DNA of 64,000 nucleotides from Pyrenopolyporus hunteri (taxonomy: Eukaryota > Ascomycota > Sordariomycetes > Xylariales > Hypoxylaceae), in the NCBI GenBank assembly GCA_902806595.1, contig CADCXC010000003.1:3100001-3164000 (forward strand), in the 5' to 3' direction. Positions 22,521 through 34,921 of the stretch are shown one piece after another. Under the pieces are notes generated by a model that was given only the letters and a program-made list of their open reading frames with translations, was not told where the DNA came from and ran no database searches. Each line of letters starts with the position of its first letter. Within the stretch, counting starts at the first letter, position 1. The translations under genes were made by a program, and so were the position numbers.

Positions 22521-24879
22521 CTACTGGCTGCCGTTGATCTGGACACCGCCGAGAGGTGACGCGGGCCCGGATATGTTCGTCTTCTTGGTTCGGAGCGTCA
22601 ACGGGAATGGGTACTCGTCCGGATCTTCTTCCTCACTACGTCTCCGGTTAGTTGCAGTTTTCTAGCTCGTATATTCCTACAGCGACTTACGGTAGCTTCC
22701 ACGAAACGTAATCTTCCGTGCTTAAGCCCTCTCTCCCCTCTTGCAAGCTTGCGAAATCCCCCGGTGTCATCATACCCGTGCGGTCACGGGGCGAACCCGG
22801 TACGGAGAAGGGTCGCGAAATTTTCTGCTCCACACCTGGGATGAAGTCATCTTCCTCGTCACCGGTAAATGACGCCGGATATGCTCGTCGTAGGGCTAAT
22901 TGTCGGGCCTTGACGTATTCCATACCCATCCTCTTCCAATCTAAGAGGTCGCTAAGCCTCTCAGTCCGGTTGCGCTGATTAATCCGTTGACGTCGACTCT
23001 TCTGACAAAACTCAAACATGTGTGAGGTAAGCTGATTGACCGAGTCGTCAACACCTTTGTTGCGCCGATCCACAATGTAGATGCCGTAGTCAGCCGAGTT
23101 TTCGATTAGCTCTTCCATATAGCAGCCAAAACCGGATAGGTTAGTAGTAATACTCGGGACACCCATGACGGTACATTCGGCAGGCGTATAGCCCCACGGT
23201 TCGTAGTAAGAAGCGAAAACGCCCAGGTTCGTGCCGCGCACGAAGTCGTCGTAATCTAAGGGTAAGATCGGGTTTGAAGAGTTTAAAAACTCGGGGTGGA
23301 AGACGATTTTAACACGATCGGTAGGATGGTTAAAGAGCTGAACCCGGCGAATCTGATTTAGAATGGGATCGTCGTGATCGTTGACCATATTATGTGTGAC
23401 GATGGGGGGTAGGCCGTGCCGTTTCATGGCGAAGAGACGGCGCCGGAGGACAACCCTGTCGGCGCTCGTGATGAGTTCTTTCTCGTCAGGCATCGGATCG
23501 CCATCATGCCATTTCAGGGATCGCTCGAAGACGCGGCGACCGATCCCACGCTCGATCACATCAACGGTGTCGCGGAGGGATTTGATGACTGCTTGGCCTT
23601 TCAAGGCCTCTACCGTCAGCGAGGTAGTCTGTGCAGGCATGATAATAAATGCTACGACTGTCGTCTTGCTTCTCGCGCTTTTTAGTCTATGATTGAGCCG
23701 GGCGAGAGACTCGATGAACATGTCGACGCCTTTATTTCGGAACTCGTAGCGCCCAGCAGTGAAGAAGTAGAGAGTATCTTCGGGTACGAAGTCGTAATGC
23801 CCATAGAAATGGCCTCGGACGAAGTCGTGGATTTTCTCCTTTGACTGCTGGTGCAAGTTCTGGAACTCGTGTATCGCTGAGAATTTGGTGACGTTAAGCC
23901 CGTTCGGCAGCACGCCGTCTGGCTTGCGTTTAAGCAAATGCTCACTCTCGAAGGCAGTAATATGGGACACGGTCGTGAAGACGTCACAGGAGTGCGCCGC
24001 AGCGCGCTCTATGCAGTAGCGGTGGTATATGCCACGCTTTCCGGCTTCAGCGTCAACGTCGAACCATTGCAGGTTGTTGTAAAAATCTACAGAACCAGCG
24101 CAGAGGTAGCGCCCCAATAAGGTTGCATGTGTAGTGAAGACGGTGGTCACATCTATGCGCCGCTTCTTAGTTAACGGCAGAGCGACACCCGCGAGCCATT
24201 CGTGAAAGTGCGCAATGACAGCTTTCGTTTTCTCGTGGCAAACAAACTGCAGCGAACAAGGGATGGTCAGTCAGCTAGGGCGGCAGCAAGTACGCCTCGA
24301 GGAACCTACCTCTCCAAGAAACCACGCAACCAAATATCCGAAGACGATGGCCTCGTTCGTTTCGTCGTCGCCTGGCGGAGACGGGATGCTCGCAACGTTC
24401 CATAGGTCCGCCTTCCATTCATCCATGTACTTGTATGCTGTCTTCGTGTCGATTAGCAACACCCTGGGAGCACCTTCGATGAGCCATCGCCCGTAAAGGA
24501 TGCCGATCCCCCGATTTCTCATAGCCTCGATGCTCTTGGCGAGTTCGGGGATGGTTGGCTCGAGCTCCTCGACTTCGACAGCAGCCTACTTCTAGTCAGA
24601 GAGGAACTGTGACACTACGTTCGGGGAGGGACATGCGCACAGATTGGTGGTTGAGAGGGCCGATAAGTGTATATCGCTCGCCATATTCGGCAGTGGTGAC
24701 AGGTGCCTTGGACTTGATAACCGAGTAGATACCACCAACTAAGCTTGAGGTCAATGTCTAGAAGTATGCGACGGCGGGGTTTTCCAAGACATACCGCGAT
24801 GGGCCACCTCAGTTGCAACCTCAAAGAGTATATGGTTCTTTACTTCGCGCGGAGCTCTCTCCCCGCTTTCGGTGGCCAT
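22521..24879 (-). CDS. GSY1: Glycogen synthase (five exons)
   Basis: Exons 24879-24795, 24738-24641, 24585-24310, 24246-22691 and 22635-22521 give 709 residues, the usual length for fungal glycogen synthase (GT3). It transfers glucose from UDP-glucose to growing alpha-1,4-glucan in the cytosol. The start is REVKNHILFEVATEV, then GGIYSVIKSKAP and GERYTLIGPLNHQS. Further on are IGILYGRWLIEG, HFHEWLAGVALP, the E-x7-E catalytic motif in YYEPWGYTPAE, and the Arg-rich helix QRNRTERLSDLLDW that binds glucose-6-phosphate. Ser/Thr-Pro sites in the C-terminal tail (VPGSPRDRTG, MMTPGDF) fit phosphorylation control. All junctions keep phase. The second intron uses a GTGCGC donor, weaker than the others, but the joined sequence HQS/AAVEVEEL fits the family. 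Confidence 0.95.
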
Positions 24880-25534
24880 CACGACGGTCAACACAGCTAA
24901 GCCAAAGACAAAAAGGAGTACCGATGTAACAAGGAAGGGTTGGAAGGAAAAGTTGCAGCCGTGGGAAACGGGTTTGGCCTAGTCGGCTTCGGGGAGGGGA
25001 TGAAGCCGGGATAGGCACCGCCGCTCTTGATCTTGCCGACGCAAATAAGACTATATAGCCCTCACCTAAAGGGTGCCGAAAAACTTTCCAGGGGGTGGTG
25101 ATTCTTCAAGTTAAGTACCCGCGACGATCCCTCAGTACACAAGACGCGCAAGATGGTAGGTTCGGATGGGAGAAGAGAGCGGGAATTTAAGAGGAGAGGA
25201 AGTGAAAGGTTGTGTTTCAACTTTGGAGGTGGAGATGGGATGGGATGGGGAACTAGACTCTATGGGCCTCGACGAAGATTTCATGGAGGCGTTTTTGTAG
25301 TTGGCATCATTGCGCACCGGGCAACAGGGACATACCTCCATACCACCTTAGGGGACAACACTTCGAGGAGGCTAGACCTGCTAGACTCGCTAGACTCGCT
25401 AGACTTCCTACCTAATAATACGAGCCTAACTATATAGTATCTAGCTTAGGTATCCACGTAGGTACCTGCGGGCCCACATTCCCGCAAAGTCTGTCATCAT
25501 AACTCCGCGCACTCCAAGCTTCCCCCGGAGAGGA

Positions 25535-25561
25535 GGGGAGGAGGGGAGGGGGGGGGAGGGG
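25535..25561 (+). repeat. G-run tract able to form a G-quadruplex
   Basis: G-runs of 4, 4, 9 and 4 bases (25535-25538, 25543-25546, 25548-25556, 25558-25561) are separated by 1-4 bases, meeting the usual G-quadruplex pattern. It lies in gene-free DNA and is directly followed by a short CGCGG repeat. Structure formation is inferred, not shown. Confidence 0.5.
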
Positions 25562-25803
25562 ACGGCGCGGCGCGGCGCAAATCACCTAGAGGTAGGTACC
25601 TAGGTACCTATATAGCATGGAACTACCTACTTACCTACCTACCTAGGCATGTAGGTGATATGTTGTACATATAGGTACAATACCTACATGTATGTACCTA
25701 CCTGCCTACCCAGTACACATGGAAGCGTCTACTGCCTATGTACATACATAGGTACCTAGGTAGGTACACATGCTAGCGCATGTAGTTTGGGTCGGATGAT
25801 CTT

Positions 25804-25897
25804 GGTTGGGCGACGATTTGAACCCTGTGCCAGTTTAACGCTGGCATGCGGGAGATCAAGCTATGACGCATCAGCCATCCGTGTGAGATACCCAACC
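25804..25897 (-). ncRNA. tRNA-like structured element, possible degenerate tRNA
   Basis: Read on the minus strand, a 94-base block begins with GGTTGGG and ends with CCCAACC, a perfect 7-bp closing stem. Inside are a B-box-like GGTTCAAATC at the T-loop position, an A-box-like TGGCTGATGCG, a 5-bp ATGCG/CGCAT pair, and a hairpin TGCCAG/CTGGCA with a 7-base loop resembling a long variable arm. The T stem pairs poorly and no clean anticodon arm with U33 can be drawn, so a working tRNA is doubtful. A tRNA relic, tRNA-derived element or other folded RNA are options. Confidence 0.3.
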
Positions 25898-27313
25898 GGG
25901 GGAAAAGTATAAGATAACAGGGACAAAGAAGGAAGGTGTGAAATACACTGTGAGGGGTATTTGGTATTTAATATAGCCTTAGACCATACAACATCGACTA
26001 TTATATAGATCATTCTTTCTTTACTCTTCCGTACATGTAGGTATGCAGTTGTCTACCATCTATTAGGTACCTATCTTAGATTACCTGAGTACCTAGGTAG
26101 CCGGGTGCTGATGTACCTACGTCTCGCAAACTTCGGGTTGTAAGCAGCTTGGGCGTCGCGACGAAAATTCAGGACGGGTATGGGGTACGTGGTGTAACCC
26201 ATCGTGTGGCAGAGTTCTATCCTTAGGTACCTACCTAGGTACCTTACCTACCTACCGCCTGTCTATCTAATATATGTACCTACTCACAGGGCAAGACGGC
26301 CTAACCACCGACTAGTACTCTAAGGGTACGAACCTAGCTGCCTAGGTATCCTGCAACCGGGAAGTAGCACCGCGATCCCCGTTTATTTCGCACATAGGTA
26401 CCTATATAGAGGTACTATTCGGGGATCGGCTACACATCTCGCCTCTACGTACATGGGTACCTATTGTAGATACATAGGTACCTAGGTACCTAGTTAGACT
26501 AACTACCATGTACCTACCTGCAACCCTAGAGTTCTGTGGATATCTCTTATAGGTACTAGTACGTCTAGATGGTCGGCCCAAAGGGCATTTCAGGTGCACA
26601 GGCACATGTCCGAATGATCGACTGATATTTTAGACCAAAGAAAAGCACCAAGACCCGAAGCAATTTGACCCTACATAATGAACTTTGCAACTTTTCAGGC
26701 CCACAGCAAGTGCCTGCCTGTCTGCCCAACCTATAGCCGGCGAATACCGTAGTATAACCGCGAGAGATCAATCGAGGTTTAGTCAGAATGACGAAATGCG
26801 GCTCAGATAGGCTCGTGCTAGGTGGGTTGTCCCGATGCTTATTGAAACTTCAGGTCAATCCTAGCGTCCGAACTTTTAAAGGGGGTGTGTCTTCTTTGAT
26901 AGGTACCTAGATAGGTAGGTAGGTACCTAAGGTACCTATGTACATATCTAAGAAGGTCCAAGTTCAGCCTGCGCGGGTCTTTTTCTTTTTCATTTTCTCC
27001 TTTTTTTTTTTTTTTTTTTTTTAAAAAAAAAACCCACCAGTGCTGGACTCGTAGGAGGCCTATCATTAGGCGTGGTTCCACATATCACCATGCCCAGCAG
27101 GCATAATTGTTGAAGAGGAGGACGGGCACGGCAAGTAAGTCGCGCTCTGGGCGTACCGACACATGGAAGGACTGGTTCCGTTCAAGCATGGAATCTAACT
27201 GCCTTGGAACATAGATAGGTATGATCAAATGTAAGAAAAATAGTTCGGGCCCCCTACACGCCTGGCCAATGCGCTTTGCCGCCAATGCGCTTTGCTTCCG
27301 TAGAATCTAACTG

Positions 27314-30300
27314 CTATATACCTTGCACCTTCCTATAGGAAGGCGGTTTCATCGTCCTCCTAATCAACTTCCCGGCGTACGGCGGTATCAGGGAAATTGA
27401 GCCGATGGCGAGCACGCGCCAGAGGAAGCCCCTGCCGAAATATGAATAAATTAGCCATCCGGGCGATACCACGAGCGGACATGCACTTACCAAGTAAGAA
27501 GGAAGTCAAGATCGAAGTATCCCCCGAGGAAAGGCATCGATCCGACGTAGAACAGAAAGGTCCCGACGATGCACATGATCATGACCGGATGCCAGGTCGT
27601 GATCTCGATAGCGACCATTAAGAGCTCGTTCAACACGAGAACCGTGTAACTAACAGCTACCATCTTTGGCCCATCGACTTCTGTGAGGACTTGGGACAGG
27701 CCTTGGATCATGCCACCCTGGTATATTGACACGAAGACCCAGACGAAAAAGGTACGGTATGATAAGGAACGACCCGAGGTCAGTTCCTTGTATAGCTCGG
27801 GGTAGAGATTCGCGAGATTCTCGTCAACGTCCTTGTCGAGGACCAGAGAGAGCACGGGTGCCGCCGTGTAGACGGTGGCATATCCCACGAGAAGCCAGTC
27901 CTGCCGATTGTAAGGGGGCCGTCCATGTGAACGGGCAATGGAGTAACATACCTTGTATAAACCTTCTGGCTCGAATTTGATGGCAATGCTGTACATAGTC
28001 TGGCAAACAGCAATTATGAGTCCACGATGAATAACGAATTGAGCCAGCTTGGCGCTTCGCTTGTAGCTGTTTCGACCATGCCACACTAGCAACTTGGTAA
28101 GGTGGCAGAACTGCTCAATGGAAAAATCCGCTGCGAGACTAGCTTGTCGACCCTCCTTACCGACGATGCCGACTCCTACGTCTGCCGCCTGGATCATCGA
28201 GACATCGTTCCCACCATCGCCGATGCAACAAACCCGCTTCTTCGTGAACTCTTTGATTAGCTTCGCAATGTCGGCCTTCTGTGTCGGTGAGCACCTGCAA
28301 GCAACGACTGTTGGCAGTCGTACGGCCACCGAGATGAAATCGGCTCTGAAGTGCATTAGATAAAGCATTAAACTCTCGCCATCGATCAGTAAGCACGCGT
28401 CAGTCTTGCTTCTAAGGAAGTCGAGGTGGTCTTGCGCGTTATCCTTATGTTTGAGTTTTGCGACTGTGTAGATATATTGTCCTCGGGCAACGAGCTTCGA
28501 ACTGACGGCGACGCATCGTGCCGTTTCAACTTTGTCGCCTGTTAGCATCCATATCTTGATACCGGCATTTCGGAGAAGCTCGAGGGACGGCTTTACGTCC
28601 CTCTGCAGCTTGTCTTCCACGCCAGTAACTCCTAGTAGCTCCAGGTCATGCTCAAGGAACTCGGCGATCACGCGTTGCATTCCGGCATCGCGCCCAGTGA
28701 TGGCTAAGGAAGCTTCGTGATAGCTAGCCGAGAAATCTCGGTACTGTTCATATGACAATCTCTTACGTCCGACCACCAGTGTCCTCAGGCCTTCCCGAGC
28801 CATATTTGCCGTCTCCTCATCCAACCAGTCGTTCGCGGCCACAATAGACCCCATAACAGTATCGGCACCTTTTTGGTAGAACCATATTTCCCCATTATCT
28901 AACCCAAGAGAAGAGGGCTTTGATTGTTCATAAAAACGCACGATTATGCCCATGCGCTTGCCGTCTGACGTAAAGGGGAATATATCGAGAATCTGGACTT
29001 GCACAACGGCTCTTCCTGTCTCCGTCGATTCAAGGATCATCTTCTTGCGGTCCCGGTAAGCAAGCCGAAGACCGACGGATTCGGTCCACCGTACAATTGC
29101 TATTTCGTCTGGGGAAGACGCCTGATACGAGGTAATCGTCTTGCCATTTTCTTCTTCAATAGTAGGCGTCACGTTGTGACAGAGAGCCAAAGCCAGAACA
29201 ACGTCCCGAACCCTGGAGCCGATCTCTCGCCGTGTTCTAGTCGCAGTGACTCCTGCTGTCGTATTGTAAGAAGATGAAGGCGTAACCAGTGCTCTGTCGT
29301 TTAGAGTCCCAACGAAGCCGTGTCTAATATATGTCACCACCTCGTCCATGGCCTCGTTGGCGTAAGATACGGTTCCCACGTGAATTTTTTTCATTTCCAT
29401 CTCATTTTGAGTTAGAGTACCCGTCTTGTCACTTAGCAAATATTCGATGCGTCCCAGGTCCTCCGGGATTGTACTTGTCCGAACCACTGCGCCCGGGATT
29501 CCCGGGTCCCGTTGGATGAACCATGAATAGACACTCTTTCCAAGGTCAAGGTTCACTCGAAGACTGATGGGAACAATTGTGGAGAATAGTACGAGAAAGC
29601 GCATGATCTTCACGTACCATATATTACCTTCGGTATTGCTGAATCCTTCTAGGGCGACCAGGACGACCGATAATGCTAAAGTGAGCGCACAGAGTATTTT
29701 TGTTAGAGAGTTAATCTCATATTCTAGCAGACCGGTCTTAGACCGTGATAACGAGGTGGAAAGGGCCGATCGAGTTTGAGGTCCGGTATAGATGACGACA
29801 GCGATTGTGGTTGCCTGCGAGGCGATAATGGTGTTTGCCCAAGCAGTATTGTCAATTGACAATGGAGCAGAATGACTTCTTTCATTCGTACTGTCCTCGT
29901 CAGAATGGCTATCTAGGACGCCAAGTCTCGTTTCCATCAAAGCAATCTTGCCGACGAATTCGTTGACCCTTTTGTCTGGCTTCCCACCCGTAACCTTCAC
30001 ACGAACCAACTCTTCCACGGGTAGAGTCTGAGTTAGAACAGATGCGAGTCGGAGCTTCCAATCAGTTTCACCATCGAGTTGATCCGTCCTGATAAAAGTC
30101 TCCCCGGAAGACGTGCCTTCGGAAGTAACCGGGATGGTAGGCTCCGGATGCTTTCCCTTTCTAAGGGGAGAGTTATCTTGATCTGTATCACATTCGAAGG
30201 TACTAACCAGCAATGGCTCTGGTCCTGAATTTTCCGGGGCCTGAGCTTGGGGTTGTAAGGTCTCCGGTGTGGAACATTTCAAAATGACCACATCTGCAGG

Positions 30301-31371
30301 AACTCGTTGACCCTTACTAAGTTTAAGGACATCCCCAACCTTAAGGTCCCGAGACTTCTTACTAATTTCTCGGACAAAAGACGAGGCGTGATCTCGTCCT
30401 TGGCCTTCCGCTTGTTGCTCTTCTTCCTGAATGTCTGACAATCGGTCTCTTTGGGCTGATGCTCGGCGATCTGCTCTCGCCGAGGGTAGATTTCTAGGAC
30501 GGCGTAAGGAAGCGTTCTGATTACTTGGTTCTCCGAATTTGAGTACAGCGTACTCCTCGGAGTTCGCTTCATTGTCTCTTCGACGTCGCTCTAGGTCGTC
30601 GTATGCTTCCTTCCCCATTGTGATAAAAAGAACGAATGCGAGTGGAGCAACATAGGTGGATAAATAACCTATCCTCAAAGCCGGAATAGCCTGTGATAAA
30701 GCGACCAAGAGAAAATACATGTTGAAGAAAAAGGAGAATTCGTTATATAGAGTGATAGGGAGGAAGGTGAAGGCTGTATATTTCGCATTTGAGACGAGGT
30801 TCGGAGGGTAACGAATAGACTGAGGAGAACCAACAGCGACGGTCCGCGACGTTGACGGATCGTCCTCTCTGTTATCGGTGGATCCTTCGTCGTCTTGCCG
30901 GTTGGGACTAGTACTTGACATGAAGCTGGGTAATCTAAAGGACGAGCCTATATGGGCTAGGCCATGGAGTTTATCTCTGGTAAGGGATCGCCTCTGAGTG
31001 CGAGGTGCGTATTCATCTAAGAGAGGGTCTTCATCACCAACGTGACCGCTTCCGTCTGAGTATCGTTGCGCCTGCACATCGTCTTCTAGTAAACCCACAG
31101 CGTCGCTGTTCCCATCTCTACTACGACTAGGCTCGCCATAGCTGCGAGTTCGATTACCCGACCGCCTTAGACCGCCCATGCGAATATTTCGTAATGCAAT
31201 GCGCGGCGCTCGTTGCCCGGAGCTATGGTCGTGCCCAGGGAGCCGGGATGCTTTAACGTGCGACGAGGTGGTAGGGTCTAATTCTTGTAGGTCTAGATCG
31301 ACATCCGAATCGGAGTCGTTTATGGGAGAATCCGGCGGCTCTGTTGGGCGGTACGAAGATGATGGCGGCAT
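27314..31371 (-). CDS. NEO1: P4-type phospholipid flippase, Neo1 class (three exons)
   Basis: Exons 31371-27952, 27900-27491 and 27431-27314 give 1315 residues. P4-ATPases move phospholipids from the outer to the cytosolic leaflet; Neo1 acts in Golgi and endosome membranes without a Cdc50 subunit. Signatures are QLDGETDWKLR (DGET at 433-436), the Neo1/ATP9-class helix PISLRVNLD before the phosphorylation loop, DKTGTLTQNEMEMKKI with Asp648 phosphorylated, TGDKVETA and GDGGNDVSMIQAADVGVGI. The ~190-residue N-terminus is acidic and disordered. An in-frame 51-base intron (27901-27951) is inferred because removing it joins EGLYK to DWLLVGYATVYT as in the family. A last exon, found across a GTAAGT donor, supplies the final helix and tail (WGFLWRVLAIGSISLIPPY). 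Confidence 0.93.
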
Positions 31372-32322
31372 TCCCGCATCGAGGTCATGCTCCTAAGAAG
31401 AGGAGCTACTTAAACAGAGAAGGATTAAAGCTGGCCGATGGCGCGCGAGGTAATAGATGATGTCGAGCAGACATGCGAATATCTCGAACTTGATGTAAAA
31501 GAATCCCTAGAATCGCAGAAGTATGCACAATTACGACCGTACTCCAGTACCTCGCTCAGATACGAAGATCTTAGCGAAGCCAAGACATGAAGAACATTAA
31601 GGTAGGGCCGAGAAGTAGGGGGAGAGCGTAGAGAGATGATTTGCTATATAGGTGTAGGTAGGTAGGTAGAAGGTAGCCTAGGGTAGGTACCTAAGTATGT
31701 AGATAATGTTCGACTTCCGTAAAGGTGGCTCAATGCATGCAGGTAAGCGGTTAGCCACTAGGTATCCTGTGAGAATGTCCACATACATATGTACCTAGGT
31801 ACCTAAGTATTGTATGTACATGTATGTGTGTAGGTGTATCAGGTACCTGAGTACCAATAGAATCATGTTAATTTAGTGACCTAGTATTAGCTAATCACAG
31901 CTAGGCACCTGGTAGTGTACCTACCTACCTACCTACCTATATATATAGGGTACCTAGGTACCTACGCAGAAAAGATCATAGGTACCTACCTACCTACCTA
32001 CTCATCTGGATTGTGCAAATCATGAAGACTTTGGCTCCGCTACTACTAAGAGGAAGTAGGAGACGGGTCGAGATTAGGGGCACCTAACCTATCAGTCGTA
32101 TACCTAGCTACCTACATAGGTATCTATCGTTCTCCTACTGTAGCATAGGTACCTAGGTACTCTTAGCAAAACATTTAATACCATCGATGCGTTCTCGCGT
32201 GCTTGGGCTCCATGGGCCTTAGAGGCATCAGCCACTCCTCTGTGCATCGTTTCGCCTTTGTAAAACTGCCCTATAGAAGGGTTACGATCTCGATAAACTG
32301 CTCCTTGCCGTAGCCATCTCGT
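31372..32322. repeat. Gene-free interval with dense palindromic repeats
   Basis: TACCTAGGTA/GTAGGTAGGTAG-type units are dense from about 31655 to 32160. They begin about 280 bases from the flippase start and stop about 160 bases before the 3' end of the WD40 gene. No gene is visible. Confidence 0.6.
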
Positions 32323-33856
32323 CTATCTTCCGAGCTCGTCCAACGGAAGATCAGCTTCGTCCTTTCCAACAATGGAGTCGGCAACTTTCCAAATCTGTAA
32401 CATATTATCCTCCGCAGCGCTAGCTACTAGCCAGGGATCGTTCAGATTCCAGCTAAAATCCGCTAGGTGATTTGTGTGACCGCCATGCATGAACAAGCTG
32501 TAGAGTATTAGCTAATGCCACTCGCGTCGTCTAGGGGGATTACTCGCAGTTCAGGGGGGCCATCTTCCTGATCATCTGGTTGCTGTTCTTCCCCGACTCT
32601 ACTTAGATCCCAGAAGATAATTCGTCGATCGTAACTGGCGCTACCGAGGATACCAGCCTCGTGAGGATGCCAAGAGAGTGAAGTAACCGCATCTTGATGG
32701 CCCTCCAGCGTATGAACTTTCTCTTTCACGTTGCGGAGGTCCCAAATTCCGATAGTCTTATCGGCAGAAGCGGTCGCCACGAGAACCTCAGTAGACGGGT
32801 TAAACGCTAGTGAGTTGATAGCATCACTATGCCCGTCCTTAGCAACTAGAGATGATTGATTATTAGAAGACTGCCTTAGGTCCACGATTTGTAGAGTTAG
32901 ATCGTCAGAAACGCTTCCAATGAAGTTTCTGGATATAGGATGGTACTGAACGTCATTCACGATATTAGCGTGATGCTCAAAGCGGCGGGAAGGAGTAAGG
33001 ACATTGCTGCCGCTCTGCAGTGACTTGAGGTCCCTGTTTCACGTCATTAGCGAGGCTAGACAACTCTTCACGGTGGAGTGATAGGTGACCGACGTACCAG
33101 AGACAGACGTAGTGGTCCTCGCTTCCCGACGCCAAGGCGCCCTCAGAATGTGGGCTCCAGTTAAGGCCAAATCCCTCTTTGGTATGACCTCGGAGCTCGA
33201 TCTGAGGGTTGAACTTGCCGTTCGGCTCGAAACTATGCTTAGTTCGGTCGAAGATGAAAACAGTACCGTCGATGGCCAATGTTGCGATCAGATCGGGATT
33301 CTGGGGGCAGTAGCGGGCTTTATTAACCTCGCCTTTGTGGTCGATCTTCTGAACAACGGCGAATTTCATAGCTGCACTAGTATCGGCGGATGGCGACTTT
33401 CCATACCCGCCAATCTCGCCTCGCTCATCGTCATAGTCGTTTGTATTGGGTCCTAACGATTTAGGTATCTCGACTTGGGCAATCTGGAGATGGTTCGGCT
33501 TCTCGTCCGATGTATGCGTTCCGATGAGGACTCGGTGGATACGGCAGTTCTTTCCCTCGGGCTCCTTCACGTCGGGGAACCACTGGACCGTGAGCGTTGG
33601 CCATGTTAAGGCAGTGCTATAATCGGTCAGCAAGGGAGCGAGCTCGCACTTCCGGTTATAAATTCACCTCAAGATCATATCATAGAGGAATGGCGAGTTC
33701 TTTTTCCAAGTCTTGTACTCTGGATATCGTGAGAAAAGCCTGGCCGACTAAAAGGGAAAGGACAAGCGGATGTCCAATGCTGAAAATGTTACCTTCGTTG
33801 ATAAGTCTCTGCTCTTCGTCTTCGTCATAGTCCTGGGCTGCCATGTCCACTTGCAT
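32323..33856 (-). CDS. HAT2: Hat2/RbAp48-type WD40 histone chaperone (five exons)
   Basis: Exons 33856-33793, 33719-33668, 33616-33098, 33033-32548 and 32497-32323 give 431 residues, the usual RbAp46/48 length. This class binds histone H4 in the type B acetyltransferase complex and serves related chromatin complexes. Spliced sequence gives the N-terminal binding helix QRLINE/EYKTWKKNSPFLYDMILS, then ALTWPTLTVQWFPD and seven WD repeats (ATASADKTIGIWDLR, GSASYDRRIIFWDLS, ASAAEDNMLQIWKV). The conserved HGGHTNHLADFSWN is recovered only if the last intron has a GC donor (GCGAGT) with an AG acceptor. The start is set at the first real ATG (33856); a second in-frame ATG is at 33844. Fungi may have a second paralogue (CAF-1 type), so HAT2 versus MSI1 is not certain. 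Confidence 0.9.
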
Positions 33857-34921
33857 CGTCACGTCAGTACGTACTTGGTTGAACGCAATTGGGGAAAAAG
33901 AAAGGAGAAGAAATTTTAAAAATCAACAAACTTTCAACATCCTCGACTACAGGGCCTGGTGCCATATTGATTTATCCTTCCCGATAGGAGAACTTATGGC
34001 GTCTTACGGTGCCGCGCTTGTTTGAGATATTGTTAGGTGTTCGGAAGGAATTTCGCGCGATAGGACGCGATGCGCGTAAAGTACCTCGGGCAGGTGGACG
34101 CTACCTATACCGAAAACAGTTTAAGGACTTATGCACGAACCTTCTGCCCTGCATGTGCATGCCTAGGCATACCTTCCTACGTAGGTACCTAAGTGCCAGG
34201 TACCTATATAAATGTACTGGACCTCTCTAGGTAGTATGTACCTAGGTACCTAACTAGATTAGCTGATAGGGAACCCGACGTGACATGCGGGGGAAGGCTT
34301 ACATAGGTACCTACCTTAGGTACCTTAGTTTAATAGATTTCGACGAAGACGGCTGCGGGAGGCCGTCACTGCAAATTTTCCAGCTGCCGACACAAGGTTA
34401 CCATATGTAGTACGTACCTGCGGACCTCAGGTATTGAGGCAACATGCATCAATAGGTACCTAGGTTACCCTACCTACCTACCTGCAGTTGGGATTTACAG
34501 GTTCGCGTCGCATTTTTCAACTCGACGACAACTTCCACAACCAGTCTCTAGTTAATACCCGGCCCATTCTTACATCGCCCCAAATGCATCGCCTGGGTGG
34601 TGCTTGGGGAAATTCTTATTACACTGTCTGTTCCATATAGCGGTTGGTTATTCTAAGCATACATTCCGTCAGGATTCCCGTCGGAACATCGGATCGCAAA
34701 CAGGATTTTTTGATCTCTCGCAGCCAAGACTGTATTCAGTCGAACACTGTTACCACATTACAGATCGGCTTGCAGCAACCTAACAGCGCCAGGCTCGACC
34801 TACGAATCTTCTTCGCCTCCATCTCGCTCCCTGTCGACCTAGCGAATCAGCGCGCATACCTCCTTTCTCGGGATCAATCAGGTCAAGTTAAGTCGTCAAG
34901 TCGTCAAGTCGTCAAGTCGTC
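33857..34921. other. Divergent promoter region between the WD40 gene and XRN1
   Basis: Shared upstream region of two divergently transcribed genes. Palindromic TACCTAGGTA-type repeats occur at about 34165-34325 and 34450-34490. The last 32 bases before the XRN1 ATG (34890-34921) are four copies of AAGTCGTC. No other gene is visible. Confidence 0.55.
34890..34921 (+). repeat. Four tandem 8-bp repeats abutting the XRN1 start codon
   Basis: Four exact copies of AAGTCGTC end at the base before the ATG at 34922. They lie in the 5' leader and would set its last 32 bases in any transcript that starts upstream. Confidence 0.75.

Larger units (their letters stand above)
24880..27313. repeat. 2.4-kb gene-free, repeat-rich interval
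   Basis: No gene is supported. Palindromic TACCTAGGTA-type clusters occur at about 25440-25465, 25590-25790, 26035-26110, 26220-26290, 26390-26520 and 26900-26945. A GCTAGACTC tandem repeat lies at about 25370-25410. A G-run block is at 25535-25561 followed by CGCGG repeats, a tRNA-like palindromic element at 25804-25897, and a T22/A10 palindrome at 27001-27032. Confidence 0.6.
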
